NCBI RefSeq assembly: GCF_003481705.1
Contig: NZ_QULN01000005.1
Location: forward strand, 136,586-200,585
DNA: 64,000 nt
From: Butyricicoccus sp. OM04-18BH
GTDB taxonomy: Bacteria; Bacillota; Clostridia; Oscillospirales; Butyricicoccaceae
Reading direction: 5' to 3'
The position numbers were made by a program, and so were the translations under genes. The notes below the pieces were generated by a model. The model had not been told where the DNA came from and did no database searches. It was given only the letters and a program-made list of their open reading frames with translations. The stretch's first letter is position 1, and each line of letters opens with the position of its first letter. Below, piece after piece: positions 44,648 through 55,000 of the stretch.

Positions 44648-46057
44648 TTATGCGTTTGCAGCGGCCTTTTCTGCCTCAGCAGCTTCGCGCTGCTTCATCT
44701 CGGTGATAATGCGCGGATAGATCTTATCGAGCTTGTAGAACAGAAGCAGTACGCCGATGCCGCCCCAGGCGATGATGTTGCCGATGATGTAGATGGCGAT
44801 GAGCATCTGAGACTGTGCGGCATTGATGGTTACGGTGCCGGCGAAGCCTACGAGGCTCATCAGGGCGCCGAAGATCGCGCTCGTCATGCCGGAGCCGAAC
44901 TTCTGGCCGGCGGTGGTTGCGGAAACCATCAGGCCCTGTACGCGGATGCCGCTCTTCCATGCGCCGTATTCGATAACGTCAGCCAGCATGGAGTATTTTA
45001 CGCCGCGGAAGCAGCCCTTGCCGATGCCGCGCATGACGCAGGCGAACAGCGCAAGATTGAGGGCGCTCGGGTTGATGAACAGGGAAACCGTGCCGATAAC
45101 GGCGACGATTGCGCCGATGAGAGCGACATTGCGCTTGCCAAACTTGGCGATGAACGGGGAGAGGACAAGAACGGTGACGATCTGCGGAATGGATTCGAAG
45201 GACGCGAGTGCGCCGAGCAGGTCGCGGTTGCCGAGGATGTACTGCGCGTAATAAGCGTTGCAGGTGCCGGTGACGGCTTCATAGAAGGAGAGGAACACGG
45301 CGAGCATGAAGAACATGATGAAATACTTGTTCGTCACGCACAGCTTGATGCCCATCCAGAGCGGAACGTTCTTGCCGTCCTTGGTTTTGGTTTCTTCCTT
45401 GACGCGCTCGTGGCAGTTCTTGAAGCAGATGAACAGCATGATGATCGAGACGATGGCGTAGAGAATGGAAACCTCGATCCATGCCTGCTGGGTGTCGCCC
45501 AGACGGGTGACGAGCGGGAAGGTAATGGCGGTGATGACCATGTTGCCGAGGGCGGACATACCGGTACGGAACAGGTTGACAACGGCGCGCTGGTCGGTGT
45601 CGCGGGTCATCAGCGTTGCCAGCGTTGCATACGGGAGGTTCAGTGCGGTGTAAACAACGGTGGTGCAGAAGTTATAAGTAATGAAAACGTAGATGCCCTT
45701 GACGATCGGGGTTGCGGGCGGAACGGTGAACAGCAGGATTGCTGCGATGCCGTACGGAATCATCATCCAGAGGATCCATGCACGGGACTTGCCGTGCTTG
45801 GAATGTGTGCGGTCAACCAGGTGACCGATCAGTACGTCGGAAATACCATCGAAGAAACGCGAGAACAGCATGATGGTACCGATCATTGCTGCGGAGATGC
45901 CGACTACGTTGGTGTAGAAGTAAATCAGCAGCGAGGTTGTCAGGGCGTAGACAACGTTACAGGCAACGTCGCCGAGGCCGTAGGAAAACTTTTCTTTGAG
46001 ATGGATCTTCTCAAATTCCTTATCACCCGCGAAAGTCGGGTTGCTGGATTTGCCCAT
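44648..46057 (-). CDS. GPH-family sugar:cation symporter
   Basis: A protein of 469 residues with 12 membrane helices and the MelB/GPH pattern (FSYGLGDVACNVVYALTTSLL at the start, DGISDVLIGHLVDRTHSKHGKSRAWILW in segments near 70-95). The carriers import glycosides, pentosides or hexuronides with Na+ or H+. It is divergent from an RpiR regulator at 46359; its promoter is TTGAAT-17-TATACT on the minus strand (46223-46251). Confidence 0.9.
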   Translation of the reverse strand: MGKSSNPTFAGDKEFEKIHLKEKFSYGLGDVACNVVYALTTSLLIYFYTNVVGISAAMIGTIMLFSRFFDGISDVLIGHLVDRTHSKHGKSRAWILWMMIPYGIAAILLFTVPPATPIVKGIYVFITYNFCTTVVYTALNLPYATLATLMTRDTDQRAVVNLFRTGMSALGNMVITAITFPLVTRLGDTQQAWIEVSILYAIVSIIMLFICFKNCHERVKEETKTKDGKNVPLWMGIKLCVTNKYFIMFFMLAVFLSFYEAVTGTCNAYYAQYILGNRDLLGALASFESIPQIVTVLVLSPFIAKFGKRNVALIGAIVAVIGTVSLFINPSALNLALFACVMRGIGKGCFRGVKYSMLADVIEYGAWKSGIRVQGLMVSATTAGQKFGSGMTSAIFGALMSLVGFAGTVTINAAQSQMLIAIYIIGNIIAWGGIGVLLLFYKLDKIYPRIITEMKQREAAEAEKAAANA

Positions 46058-46222
46058 GGTTTTTGCTCAGTCCTTTTTTATTTTTCTTTTCTTACCAGTT
46101 GCAGCGATACAGACCGTCCGGTGCGCCGGGCGCATCGGGAGTGGGTCTGCCTTTGAGACGTTGTCCGGACTCGTCTCTCGCTATACCCTTTCAGTGGAAG
46201 TCCGTTCCACCGAACATTTACA

Positions 46223-46251
46223 AGTATAGCACTGAGCGGAATAAAATTCAA
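46223..46251 (-). promoter_or_regulatory. Promoter of the GPH gene
   Basis: On the minus strand TTGAAT (46246-46251), a 17-base spacer and TATACT (46223-46228). Confidence 0.6.
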
Positions 46252-46294
46252 TAATTCATGTTGTAAAAAGAATAATGTTCATTTTTGTGCATCC

Positions 46295-46323
46295 TTCACA
46301 AACCGGAAGAATTGTGTTACAAT
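46295..46323 (+). promoter_or_regulatory. Promoter of the RpiR gene
   Basis: TTCACA (46295-46300), a 17-base spacer and TACAAT (46318-46323). It is much like the promoter at 14916-14944, including TTCACAAACCG. Confidence 0.6.
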
Positions 46324-46358
46324 GAAAACATAATATGACACAGATAAAAGGTGAGCGT

Positions 46359-47195
46359 ATGGATAAAAACGTTTATGCTGCAATTCAGTCGCAATATGCG
46401 ACTTTTTCCAAGGTTGGAAAGCGGATTGCCGACCATATCATAGCCGATCCGGTACATATTACCTCGATCAGCATTCAGCAGATGGCCGCCGAGCTGGGCA
46501 TCGCAGAATCGAGTATTATTCGATTTTGCAAGATCCTCGGCTGCGCCGGGTTCAGCGAGATGAAGCTGCTGCTCGCGAAGTATTCGCCCAAATCAGTTCG
46601 AACAATATTCGAAGATTTGTCCGAAACCGACAGTATTCAGACCATTTCCGAGAGCGTGTTTGGCCGCAACATCGACACGCTCGAGCGTGCGCTCCAGCTG
46701 CTCGACTTCCAGAAGATCGAGCAGGCGGTCGATGTGCTCAGTCGCGCCGAAAACATCCTCATTCTCGGTGTCGGCGCATCCGGCACCATCGCAGAGGACT
46801 TCTACATCCGTCTGATGCGCATCGGTTTCCGTGCGGTGTCGCTGACCGACTCGCATCTGATGCAGATTCAAGCAAGCCTGTGTATGCCGAATACCGCCGT
46901 GATCGCGATCTCGCACACCGGCAAGACACGTGAGATCGTTTCCGCCGTCCGTACGGCGAAAGAGCACGGCGCGCAGACCATCGGCATCACCGGCTTCCCA
47001 GACACCCCGCTCAAAGCATCGAGCGACCTCTGTCTTGAGCTTTATTCGCCTGACCAGCTCTTTGTTTCGCCGCGTGTTGCACAGTTCTCGCTGATCGATT
47101 CGCTGTATGTCAGCCTTGCCATCCGCCAGAAAGACCGCGTTGTCCGCAATATCGAGCAGGTAAACGAGGCGCTCCGGCCGCTCCGCATGGAGTAA
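46359..47195 (+). CDS. MurR/RpiR-family transcriptional regulator
   Basis: A protein of 278 residues with an N-terminal RpiR helix-turn-helix (about 1-78; ISIQQMAAELGIAESSIIRFCKILGCAGFSEMK in pieces) and a SIS sugar-phosphate-binding domain (about 110-260; ILGVGASGTIAEDF, ISHTGKTREIVSAV). The ATG at 46359 follows AAAGGTGAG; an upstream in-frame ATG at 46335 lacks a site. It presumably controls the divergent GPH symporter. Confidence 0.9.
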   Translation: MDKNVYAAIQSQYATFSKVGKRIADHIIADPVHITSISIQQMAAELGIAESSIIRFCKILGCAGFSEMKLLLAKYSPKSVRTIFEDLSETDSIQTISESVFGRNIDTLERALQLLDFQKIEQAVDVLSRAENILILGVGASGTIAEDFYIRLMRIGFRAVSLTDSHLMQIQASLCMPNTAVIAISHTGKTREIVSAVRTAKEHGAQTIGITGFPDTPLKASSDLCLELYSPDQLFVSPRVAQFSLIDSLYVSLAIRQKDRVVRNIEQVNEALRPLRME

Positions 47196-47283
47196 AAGAC
47201 GAGAAAACACGGCTTTCGACAAACAAAAATGCAAATGTAACGCCGACGAATGAACACGGAACCTCTGAGATCCGTTGCAGCGA

Positions 47284-47414
47284 TAGATAGCGCCGATGGC
47301 GCTGACCGTAGATGCCGATTGGTTCCAGCTCCGGTTCTTCATCACCGGCAACCAGATAATAATCTCCGACCAGTTCGTAAGTCCTGTGTGTTCGTCCGTT
47401 ATGAATTTTTCCAT
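47284..47414 (-). pseudogene. Frameshifted TnpV remnant
   Basis: The minus strand starts at ATG 47412-47414 behind GGAGG with MEKFITDEHTGL. After a one-base shift it continues YELVGDYYLVAGDEEPELE and PIGIYGQRHRRYL, which matches the beginning of the transposon-associated protein TnpV. The C-terminal half is missing. It shows a past insertion near this site. Confidence 0.7.
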
Positions 47415-47482
47415 TGTAACAACCTCCGCTTTGTTTTGTGATTCTATGATAGCGGAGATTGCTCAAATAGGCGATGTACGAA

Positions 47483-47517
47483 AATCCCCTGCCGAGAAAT
47501 ATTCTCAGCAGGGGATT
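47483..47517. terminator. 35-bp near-perfect palindrome
   Basis: AATCCCCTGC..GAGAA-ATA-TTCTC..GCAGGGGATT lies next to the TnpV remnant and may be its terminator. Further inverted repeats at 47573-47599 (CTGCATTGG/CCAATGCAG) and 47601-47647 (TGTCCCAT/ATGGGACA) fill the gap to 47700. No gene is seen in 47420-47912. Confidence 0.55.
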
Positions 47518-47809
47518 CGTGTCTTTACGGCCCTTATGCGCTAATTTTGAATTGCTTCGTTATCAGCGCTGTCTGCATTGGACTTCACCCCCAATGCAGC
47601 TGTCCCATTTTCTTCTTTTCGATTTTCTTGAACTGCGTGATGGGACATTCCCTGTACTATTCGTCTGTCCCCTTCCCTCTCATACTTTGGGATGATTTAC
47701 AGGTTCCACAAGAACGGTATACTAAGAATGGTGTTGCGGGACAGCAGGTCTCCGCCGGATTATATGTGGCGAATAGACATCAATATTATGCGAATTGCAA
47801 ATTTTCCTC

Positions 47810-47838
47810 TTGAAACCTCGGTTTCGTTCATCTATAAT
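47810..47838 (+). promoter_or_regulatory. Promoter of the LytTR regulator
   Basis: TTGAAA (47810-47815), a 17-base spacer and TATAAT (47833-47838). Confidence 0.75.
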
Positions 47839-47912
47839 TACAGTAAGATTTTTGGTCGATGCGGTGAGCAAAGTATCCGTCCCTCATCGGCAGCAGAAAG
47901 GATGCGAAGCGC

Positions 47913-48713
47913 TTGCAAAAAACAAATTTTCTCACCATTACCTACGATCGAAAGAAGCTTTCGATCGATATCCGCACGATCCTGTATATTCAAATGCACG
48001 AAAACATGGCGGAGATACACACCTCCGGCGGTAAGGTCTACAAGAGTTTGATCTCGCTGGAGCGGCTGGAAAGCACTCTAGGCGACTCGTTCCTCAAGGT
48101 GCACCGCAGCCGGCTGGTATCGGTGATGGCGATACACGACATTACGGACAAAGTAAACCTCAACAACGGCGAACAGCTCGGCTATGTTGCCCGCCGCAAA
48201 AAGGAGCTGACCGCCGCACTGGCCGAAAAGCGTGCTCGGCTGATCGGTACGCTGGACAGCGAAACGCTGCCTGTGCCCCATGATGAGCTGCACGCACAGT
48301 ACCGCTGCTTCGATGCGCTGCCGATTGCGTTCACCGATATCGAAATGGTGCTCGATGATGACAAAAACGCTGTTGACTGGATTTTTCGATATGCCAATCC
48401 CGCGCTTGCGCGGCTGGAAAAGACGCCGCTGCATGAGCTGATCGGGCGCTCGTTCCATAGCGTGTTTCCCAACATGGACAGCAAGTGGCTGAAAAGCTAC
48501 GAACGCGCCGCACTCTACGGTGAAACACTGGAGCTGATCGCTCACAGCCCGGAGATCGACACGTATTTGAAAATTATCTGCTTTCCGACCCAGCCGGGAC
48601 ATTGCGGCTGCCTGTTGTTCGACATTGCAGAGATGAAATTCGCGGAGGACAGCGGTGACGCGCACAACGCCAAGCTGCGGTATTTCGCGAAAATACTGGA
48701 ACAACTTGTCTGA
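47913..48713 (+). CDS. LytTR DNA-binding protein with C-terminal PAS-like domain
   Basis: A protein of 266 residues. The N-terminal 100 residues form a LytTR domain (LSIDIRTILYIQMHENMAEIHTSGGKVYKSLISLERLE in parts, VHRSRLVSV). A hinge leads to a PAS-like fold (about 128-250; FDALPIAFTDIEMVLD, WIFRYANPALARLE, ELIGRSFHSVFPN). LytTR proteins bind promoters of surface and virulence genes. Having LytTR first and PAS second with no receiver is unusual. The start is TTG 47913, nine bases after AAAGGATG. It lies 44 bp upstream of the giant surface protein and probably regulates it. Confidence 0.8.
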   Translation: MQKTNFLTITYDRKKLSIDIRTILYIQMHENMAEIHTSGGKVYKSLISLERLESTLGDSFLKVHRSRLVSVMAIHDITDKVNLNNGEQLGYVARRKKELTAALAEKRARLIGTLDSETLPVPHDELHAQYRCFDALPIAFTDIEMVLDDDKNAVDWIFRYANPALARLEKTPLHELIGRSFHSVFPNMDSKWLKSYERAALYGETLELIAHSPEIDTYLKIICFPTQPGHCGCLLFDIAEMKFAEDSGDAHNAKLRYFAKILEQLV

Positions 48714-48771
48714 TTGCTGCGAAAGCAGCCGGAAATAGACTCCAAGGAGGAGAAAATATGAGAAAGCAAAA

Positions 48772-51700
48772 ATGGCATATGAAATCCCATATGTCCCGAC
48801 AGGTACCCGCTTGGGCAAAAAGGCTCTTGCGCTCTTTTTGAGTTTGGCGATGTGCCTGAGTATGCTGCCGACGGTAGCGCTGGCGGACAACAAAGACGCT
48901 GCCACAACGGATGAATACGGATTTGATCTGTCTACACCGGACAGCTTTAAAGCAGACGACGGCAAGCAGCCCTTTGGCAACAGCAAAGACATCAAGGGCA
49001 ATCTGAACCCCACCAAGGAGATCAGTATCCTGGAGTCGAGCGGCAATTACTATAGCAGCCGCGTGTACGATTTTGACGAATCGAGCATTCTGAAAGGCGC
49101 GAGCGGCGGCGTATTCAGTTCGAGCGACTATTACGCCGGTCTGGACAGCACGAAGTTTTCGACCGCGTCGGCGATGAGCAATAAGATCGATAAAGGTGAG
49201 AGCTCGCCCTATCGCTATGTCAGTGCGGTGGCTTATGACCCTGATGGCAGCGGACGCGATGATAAAGTTGCGTACTGGGGTGCTGCGCGTGATACTGGCA
49301 GCAACGATTACAAAATGAAGCTGCATGTATTTGATGACCATTCGGGTCAATTTGGCAGCAGCAGCAGTATCAAGTACGGAGGCTCTGACGCAAACGACGC
49401 TTACAGCTGGATGAGCAAGCTGAGCGGCTACAACGCCGAGGGCTATACCGCTATCACGGCGGGTGACTTTGACGGCAACGGCAAGGAAACCGTGGTGTTT
49501 TATGATCCGGCAAAAGGCAATCTGATGCTCAGAAGCAATAATGGAGACTATCACGGCGGTGAAAATGTACTGAACATCGGCACTGACGAAACGCTGAAGA
49601 ATTATTTCGGCAAGACGCTGAATGACATTCAGCTTCTGGACAAAGACAGTCAGCAGCGTATCGCAGAAAACACCGCCATGGTACATCTGGAAGCGGCGGA
49701 TCTGGACGGCAAAGCGGACAACAAGGGCGAGCTGATCGTCACCGTTTCGCTGGGCAATCTGTATGGTGAGAACGGTGTCGGCGAGCGCGGCTCGGTTGTC
49801 ATGGTGCTGTCCAAGAATGGCAACGGTAACTGGGAGACCGTCTGGCACTATCAGTTCAGCCATGTGTACGCCGCCAATCAGCCGGACAACAAGCACGATA
49901 CCGGCTGGCATCTGCGCGCCGCGGCAAGCCGCGCGGAGGATATCGACCATGACGGCGCGATGGAGATCGTCACCGCCGGTGTCGGTGCAGACGACAACGA
50001 CAATGACGATAACTTCCATGACGAAGGCTATTTCGCAGTCATCACCCGATACACCGGCAACGGCTATAAGGTGGACACGTCGGAGCATAACAGCGTATCC
50101 TGCCAGACCGGCTTCTATGTGAAACAGGCTGGCGACAACAATACGAACTGGGTCGGTGAGCAGGATTCGTACTTGCAGTATATGAACCCGTGCTCGCTGG
50201 GTATCGTGCGGTTTGACGGACGCGGCACCGTGCCGTATATCGTTATCCGCGGTCAGATCTTCAAATACAATTCCAAAAGCGGAACGCTGGACGGCGCAGA
50301 TACAAAGACACAAGGTCTGGATAATGTTCTGAAGGACCGCAAGATCATCAACCAGCCGATCGTCGGCAACTTTGACGGCAACGCGGCGGGTCGTGAGCAG
50401 ATCCTGTTTACGGTATCGTCCGGAGACGGCAACGGAAAGGTCAACATCGGCGGCTATTACTACAAGCCGTCTGACTATGAGAGCAGCAAAGCAACCGGTC
50501 CGTATCAACATACAGGCAAGGGCAAGAACGCCATGGATGACGCCAGCGGCGATCCCGGTGAAGGTCTGCGCAGCTGCCGCTGGGGTATGAACGCCTGGGG
50601 CATCGCCGAAATCGCGCTGGCGGCGCCGGACATCGACAATGACGGCCTCATTGCGGACTATCAGGGCAAGGAATACGCCTATAATGACCCGCAGGTGCTG
50701 GCCGTTATGGAAGCGCCCCCGTATTTCGAGGACATTGAGTACAACAACGCCGGCGAGACCGCAATCTCCTTCTCTAAGGGCAGCGGCTCCTCCTCCGGCA
50801 CCAGCACCGCGAACCGAATCGGCGCCTATGTTTCCTTTGAGCAGGATTTCTCTTTTGGCGGCGTAGTCGATCTGGGCGGATTTGAGTTTGAAACCGCGTT
50901 TGAAGCCGAGTGGAACAACTCCATTGAAATTGAGAAGAGCTTTACCATGACAAACAGCTTTTCCACCGAGCAGGCGGAAAGCGCCGTGGTGCTGATCTGC
51001 ATTCCGGTCACGGTCTATCACTATAACACCACGTCGGCGGACGGCTCCAAGAGCACGATGGATATCACGGTAGCGGACGCGCCGATCTACAAAACCATTC
51101 CGCTCTCGGAGTATAACGCGGCGGCCGGACAGCGCGGGGATCCCCAGATCGGCAGCGACATTATCGCCTCCACGGCGGGTCAGCCCTCCACCTACCGCAG
51201 CACGACGACTGGACTCAAGAACGCCGTGACCACCAACAAGGGCACCAACGGCGGCTGGTTTGCAACCGAGGCCGGCGAAAGCTCCAAGTCCCAGTCCGTA
51301 GCGTTCGACACCACGAAGACCAACACGAAGGAGCTTACCTTTAATGTTGATGCCAAAGCCGGCGCCGGTGTGGGCGGATTTAAGTTCGGTCTGAGCGGCG
51401 GCACATCCACCGGCAGCAGCACGAGCAGTATCTCCACCGAGGGCATCGAGCGCAGCGGCACCGTGCACGATCTGCCGAAGAGCACAGAAGGATACGGCTT
51501 TTCGTGGCAGTTTGTCGGCTGGGAGACCACGCTGAAGACCGGCGGCCTTTCGTACAATGTTCCGGTGCTGAGCTATCTGGTGCAGAACGTAAAGCAGCCG
51601 CCCAGCAAGCCGCAGAATCTGGAAGCCAAGGAAGTCACCACCAACAGCGTGACCCTGGAGTGGGAGAGCGGCTTTAGCACGGCAGCGCAGTATCAGGTTT

Positions 51701-52029
51701 ACCGCTATATGCCGAACAACACCAGCGGCACGAAGTATGCCCTGTTGGGCACGGTGAGCGGTCTGGCAGCCGATAAGGACGGCAAATACACGCTGACCGA
51801 TACCGAAGTACAGCCGAGCACGCAGTATCAGTATGTGCTCAAATCGGTCGGCACAGACGGAAGATCCACGGATTATACCGATCCGCTGGCGGTCACTACG
51901 CTGTCGGACGGCGATATGCCGAAAATTACGCAGCAACCGGAGAGTACGAGCGTTCGCCCCGGTACCGATGCTGTATTTACCATTTCTGCAACCCCGACCG
52001 GAGGAGCAAAGAGCGTTACCTATAGCTGA
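48772..52029 (+). CDS. Giant surface protein, N-terminal part (FG-GAP-like, FnIII, Ig-like)
   Basis: This frame encodes 1,085 residues up to an in-frame TGA. It has a signal peptide ending LPTVALA, Ca2+-type FG-GAP/VCBS-like repeats (about 140-650; GDFDGNGKETVVF, EDIDHDGAMEIVTAG, GNFDGNAAGREQILF), and a beta-rich toxin-like region (about 655-935). A fibronectin III domain (943-1040) and the first half of an Ig-like domain follow. The perfect AAGGAGG site points to ATG 48758, which is in another frame and stops after 27 codons. A -1 shift at GCAAAAAGG (48816-48824) would join it to the signal peptide. The TGA falls at the Trp of the Ig core (TYS-stop-Q). The gene may be inactivated or recoded. 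Confidence 0.75.
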   Translation: MAYEIPYVPTGTRLGKKALALFLSLAMCLSMLPTVALADNKDAATTDEYGFDLSTPDSFKADDGKQPFGNSKDIKGNLNPTKEISILESSGNYYSSRVYDFDESSILKGASGGVFSSSDYYAGLDSTKFSTASAMSNKIDKGESSPYRYVSAVAYDPDGSGRDDKVAYWGAARDTGSNDYKMKLHVFDDHSGQFGSSSSIKYGGSDANDAYSWMSKLSGYNAEGYTAITAGDFDGNGKETVVFYDPAKGNLMLRSNNGDYHGGENVLNIGTDETLKNYFGKTLNDIQLLDKDSQQRIAENTAMVHLEAADLDGKADNKGELIVTVSLGNLYGENGVGERGSVVMVLSKNGNGNWETVWHYQFSHVYAANQPDNKHDTGWHLRAAASRAEDIDHDGAMEIVTAGVGADDNDNDDNFHDEGYFAVITRYTGNGYKVDTSEHNSVSCQTGFYVKQAGDNNTNWVGEQDSYLQYMNPCSLGIVRFDGRGTVPYIVIRGQIFKYNSKSGTLDGADTKTQGLDNVLKDRKIINQPIVGNFDGNAAGREQILFTVSSGDGNGKVNIGGYYYKPSDYESSKATGPYQHTGKGKNAMDDASGDPGEGLRSCRWGMNAWGIAEIALAAPDIDNDGLIADYQGKEYAYNDPQVLAVMEAPPYFEDIEYNNAGETAISFSKGSGSSSGTSTANRIGAYVSFEQDFSFGGVVDLGGFEFETAFEAEWNNSIEIEKSFTMTNSFSTEQAESAVVLICIPVTVYHYNTTSADGSKSTMDITVADAPIYKTIPLSEYNAAAGQRGDPQIGSDIIASTAGQPSTYRSTTTGLKNAVTTNKGTNGGWFATEAGESSKSQSVAFDTTKTNTKELTFNVDAKAGAGVGGFKFGLSGGTSTGSSTSSISTEGIERSGTVHDLPKSTEGYGFSWQFVGWETTLKTGGLSYNVPVLSYLVQNVKQPPSKPQNLEAKEVTTNSVTLEWESGFSTAAQYQVYRYMPNNTSGTKYALLGTVSGLAADKDGKYTLTDTEVQPSTQYQYVLKSVGTDGRSTDYTDPLAVTTLSDGDMPKITQQPESTSVRPGTDAVFTISATPTGGAKSVTYS

Positions 52030-52062
52030 CAGAGCAGAACGGACGGCGGACGCTGGACCGAT

Positions 52063-55000
52063 TTGAACCAGAACACGCCGAATCTGACTGTCGAAAATCC
52101 CACGAAGAGCATGAGCGGCACCGAATACCGCTGCATCGTTTCGCAGACCAATATGAAGACGGAAAAATCGTCGGTGGTTTACTCGAATACGGTCAAACTG
52201 ACGGTCGACAAGGCGAGCAGCACAACTGAGCTGGGAACCAGCCGTACCGGCGGCAATGCAACCCATGAAACTACTGTCGAGACGAAGAAAACTGTCACGG
52301 CAGAGTATAAACAGGGGAATGCAACCTACCAGAAGTATAAAAATGCGTACACTGAAGACGATAAAATCACAGGCGATGTTTTCGGCGGCAGTGACAGTAC
52401 TGGCTATCATTATTATACGGGGCTGACGGCGGGTGCTGAATCGAATGCCAACGGTGTATATACCGTATCTGGCACAGCTGTGCCTCTGACCGCCGCAACG
52501 GATCGCATAACACTGGACGGAAAGGCGTATGAGATCAGCGATAAAGGCTTCAAGCGGACGCCGAAGGCCGAAGAAATCAACGGAACAACCTATACGGTGT
52601 ACACCGCAACCGGTGTTGCCGGTGAATCAGGAAAAACGGAAACACTGACGCTGTATCGTAAGGATGACAAGTATTATCGCAAAAATAGCGATAGTACGAC
52701 CACTGAAATGACAGCAGCGAACACCATCGGCGATGCTGCCAATACCTATCGTAAAGACAGCCTGACGCCCGTTTATGTGACCGAGGGCGACTATACGGTT
52801 CTTACCTATACTACGGAAGACGAGACTCCGACTACGCTCACCATCTACGAGCGGAACGGCACCTACTACTCGAAGAATGGAAACACCTACACCAGCCTGT
52901 CTCTGGTGACGGGGCTGTATCAGAACGGCGAAGGCAAGCTGTTCAAGCCCGGCGCTGCCGTAACAACGGAGATTACGGTCTCCGGCAGCAAGGAGCAGGT
53001 AAAGGGCGAGCCCGTTACGCTGACCGCCAACGTGAATGTCACGGACACCGGCGCCGCAGCCAACGGCACGGTCACCTTTGAAATCACGAACACGACCACC
53101 GGCAGCGTGACGCGCCAGCAGGTAAGCAAATCCCCCGGAGACCCCAAGGTCTCCTACAGCTGGACACCGAGCGAGGCGGGCGTTTACAGCATTGTGGCGA
53201 TTTTCGGCGGCAACAGCGAGACGGCGGCTTCGCGCAGCGGCGCAGTCACCTACTATGCCAAGGCGGCAGACGATCTCTATGAGATTGAGGTGCGCGACTG
53301 CACTTATGGCGAAACGATTTCTCCGAGCCTCAAGAGCGTAACGATTAGCAACGGCTCCGGCAGTGCTTCCGGTGCAGACAAGTCCGTCACCTACGCCGCC
53401 TACAAGGTTGGCGCGACTATCGCAGTGGCAGACTGGGAATCCGGTAAAACGCTGGTTCCGGGCACCTATCGCATTACCGCTACAGCAGACGATAAGCTGC
53501 TGGCCAGCAAGTATATCACCGTAAGCAAAAAGCCGATCACGATTACGGCTCCCACGGCGCAGGATGGTCAAATTACCTTTACGGACAAGGATGGAAATCC
53601 AGGTTTTGTAATTGGTGATAATTATACAGACCTGTTCAAGACAGAGGGTATGCCGACCGATAAGACCGCCGGTGTATACAATGTCAGCGTGGTTTACGAT
53701 GAAAGCATTCCCGAATTTACCAACAAGCAGGCGGAATTCTTCTCCAAGTACACGCCTACGCTGAAAAGCTCCATGGTGCTTGTGAAGGCAAATGCCTACA
53801 CGGTAACCTACTCCAATGGTAACAACGGCACATTGAAGGGTTATCAAGGCGATTATTCGACCTCCTTTAACAGCGGTGCCCAGATCGCCAGCGGCAGCAA
53901 TGTGATTTTCACCGCTACGCCGGAAGAAAACTATCAGGTTTGGAAATGGACGGTGAACGGTGTTGAAGTGACGAAAAGCACTGATGACTACACCCTCTCC
54001 GATGATAAAAAGACGCTGACCATTTCCAGTCTGAATGGTGCTTTGGATGTACAAGTTGAATTCTCCAACCAGTTCTACACGGTATCGGCACTGAGCAATG
54101 ACGGTAACGGCACTGTCACTGCTACAGTAGGCGGCGTTTTGACAGCTGGTTACGTGCTCAGCGGCACCGAGGTTACCTTTACCGCAGCGCCGAAGACCGG
54201 CTATGTTGTAAAGCAGTGGACGGTCAAACGCGGAACAGACGCATCCGAACCCCAGAAGAACACGGACGGCACTGTTTTCAGCGGCAACGAGCTGAAGCTG
54301 ACCATCACCGCGAATACGACGGTCAGTGTAACCTTTGAGCAGACGGCACAGTTCACCGTACACTATTCCGCTGTAGACCAGAAAAATACGGACAAGATTG
54401 TTGCTCTGAGCTTTGAAACGACCGGTCTGACCGAAGGCAAGGGCGAAAAGGGCTCTACGGTTACGCTGACCGCGAAGCCGTCCTCCGCAATGGGCATTGC
54501 CGGCTGGCAGTACAAGACCAAGCCAGACGGCGACTGGAGCAACACGAGCGCTACCGGACTGAGCTACACGATTCGCAATCTGCAATGCGATATCTGGGTA
54601 CGCGCACTGGTCAACGACAGCGCAACGCCGACAAAGGTATCTTTCGGTATCGTAAATGAGAAGAACCCATCCGTTGCAGGAGGCGGCACGCTGACCGCAA
54701 AGTATACCGCAAACGGTGCAGAAATTCAGAGTGGCAACGGTTGCACGACCTACAGCAGCATCACTTTTACCTATGAAGAGCCGACCGCGTATGAGGTCGT
54801 AGGCTGGAAGGTAAACGGTAACGAGGTAGCGGCAGTCCGCAACGGCAAAACCTTCACCTACACCATCGACAGCCTGACCACGGCAACTACGGTCAACATG
54901 GTGGTTCGGCCGAAGCCTACGGTAGCAATTACACCGCCGGAATCGCCGGAAATCGGCACGTTCAGCGTAACATACACGCTGAAAGATAAAGAGGTAAAGC

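Noticed and set aside
52027..52029. TGA read as Trp throughout the genome
   Set aside because: Many intact genes here end in TGA at sensible positions (for example 7987-7989, 8518-8520 and the atpD stop), so a general reassignment is not supported.
48574..52410. 1,278-residue minus-strand reading frame opposite the giant protein
   Set aside because: It mirrors the codon pattern of the plus-strand gene, has no ribosome site, and has a low-complexity Ala/Arg/Val-rich product. The same holds for 52627-56562 minus, 3573-6866 plus and 27157-29601 plus.
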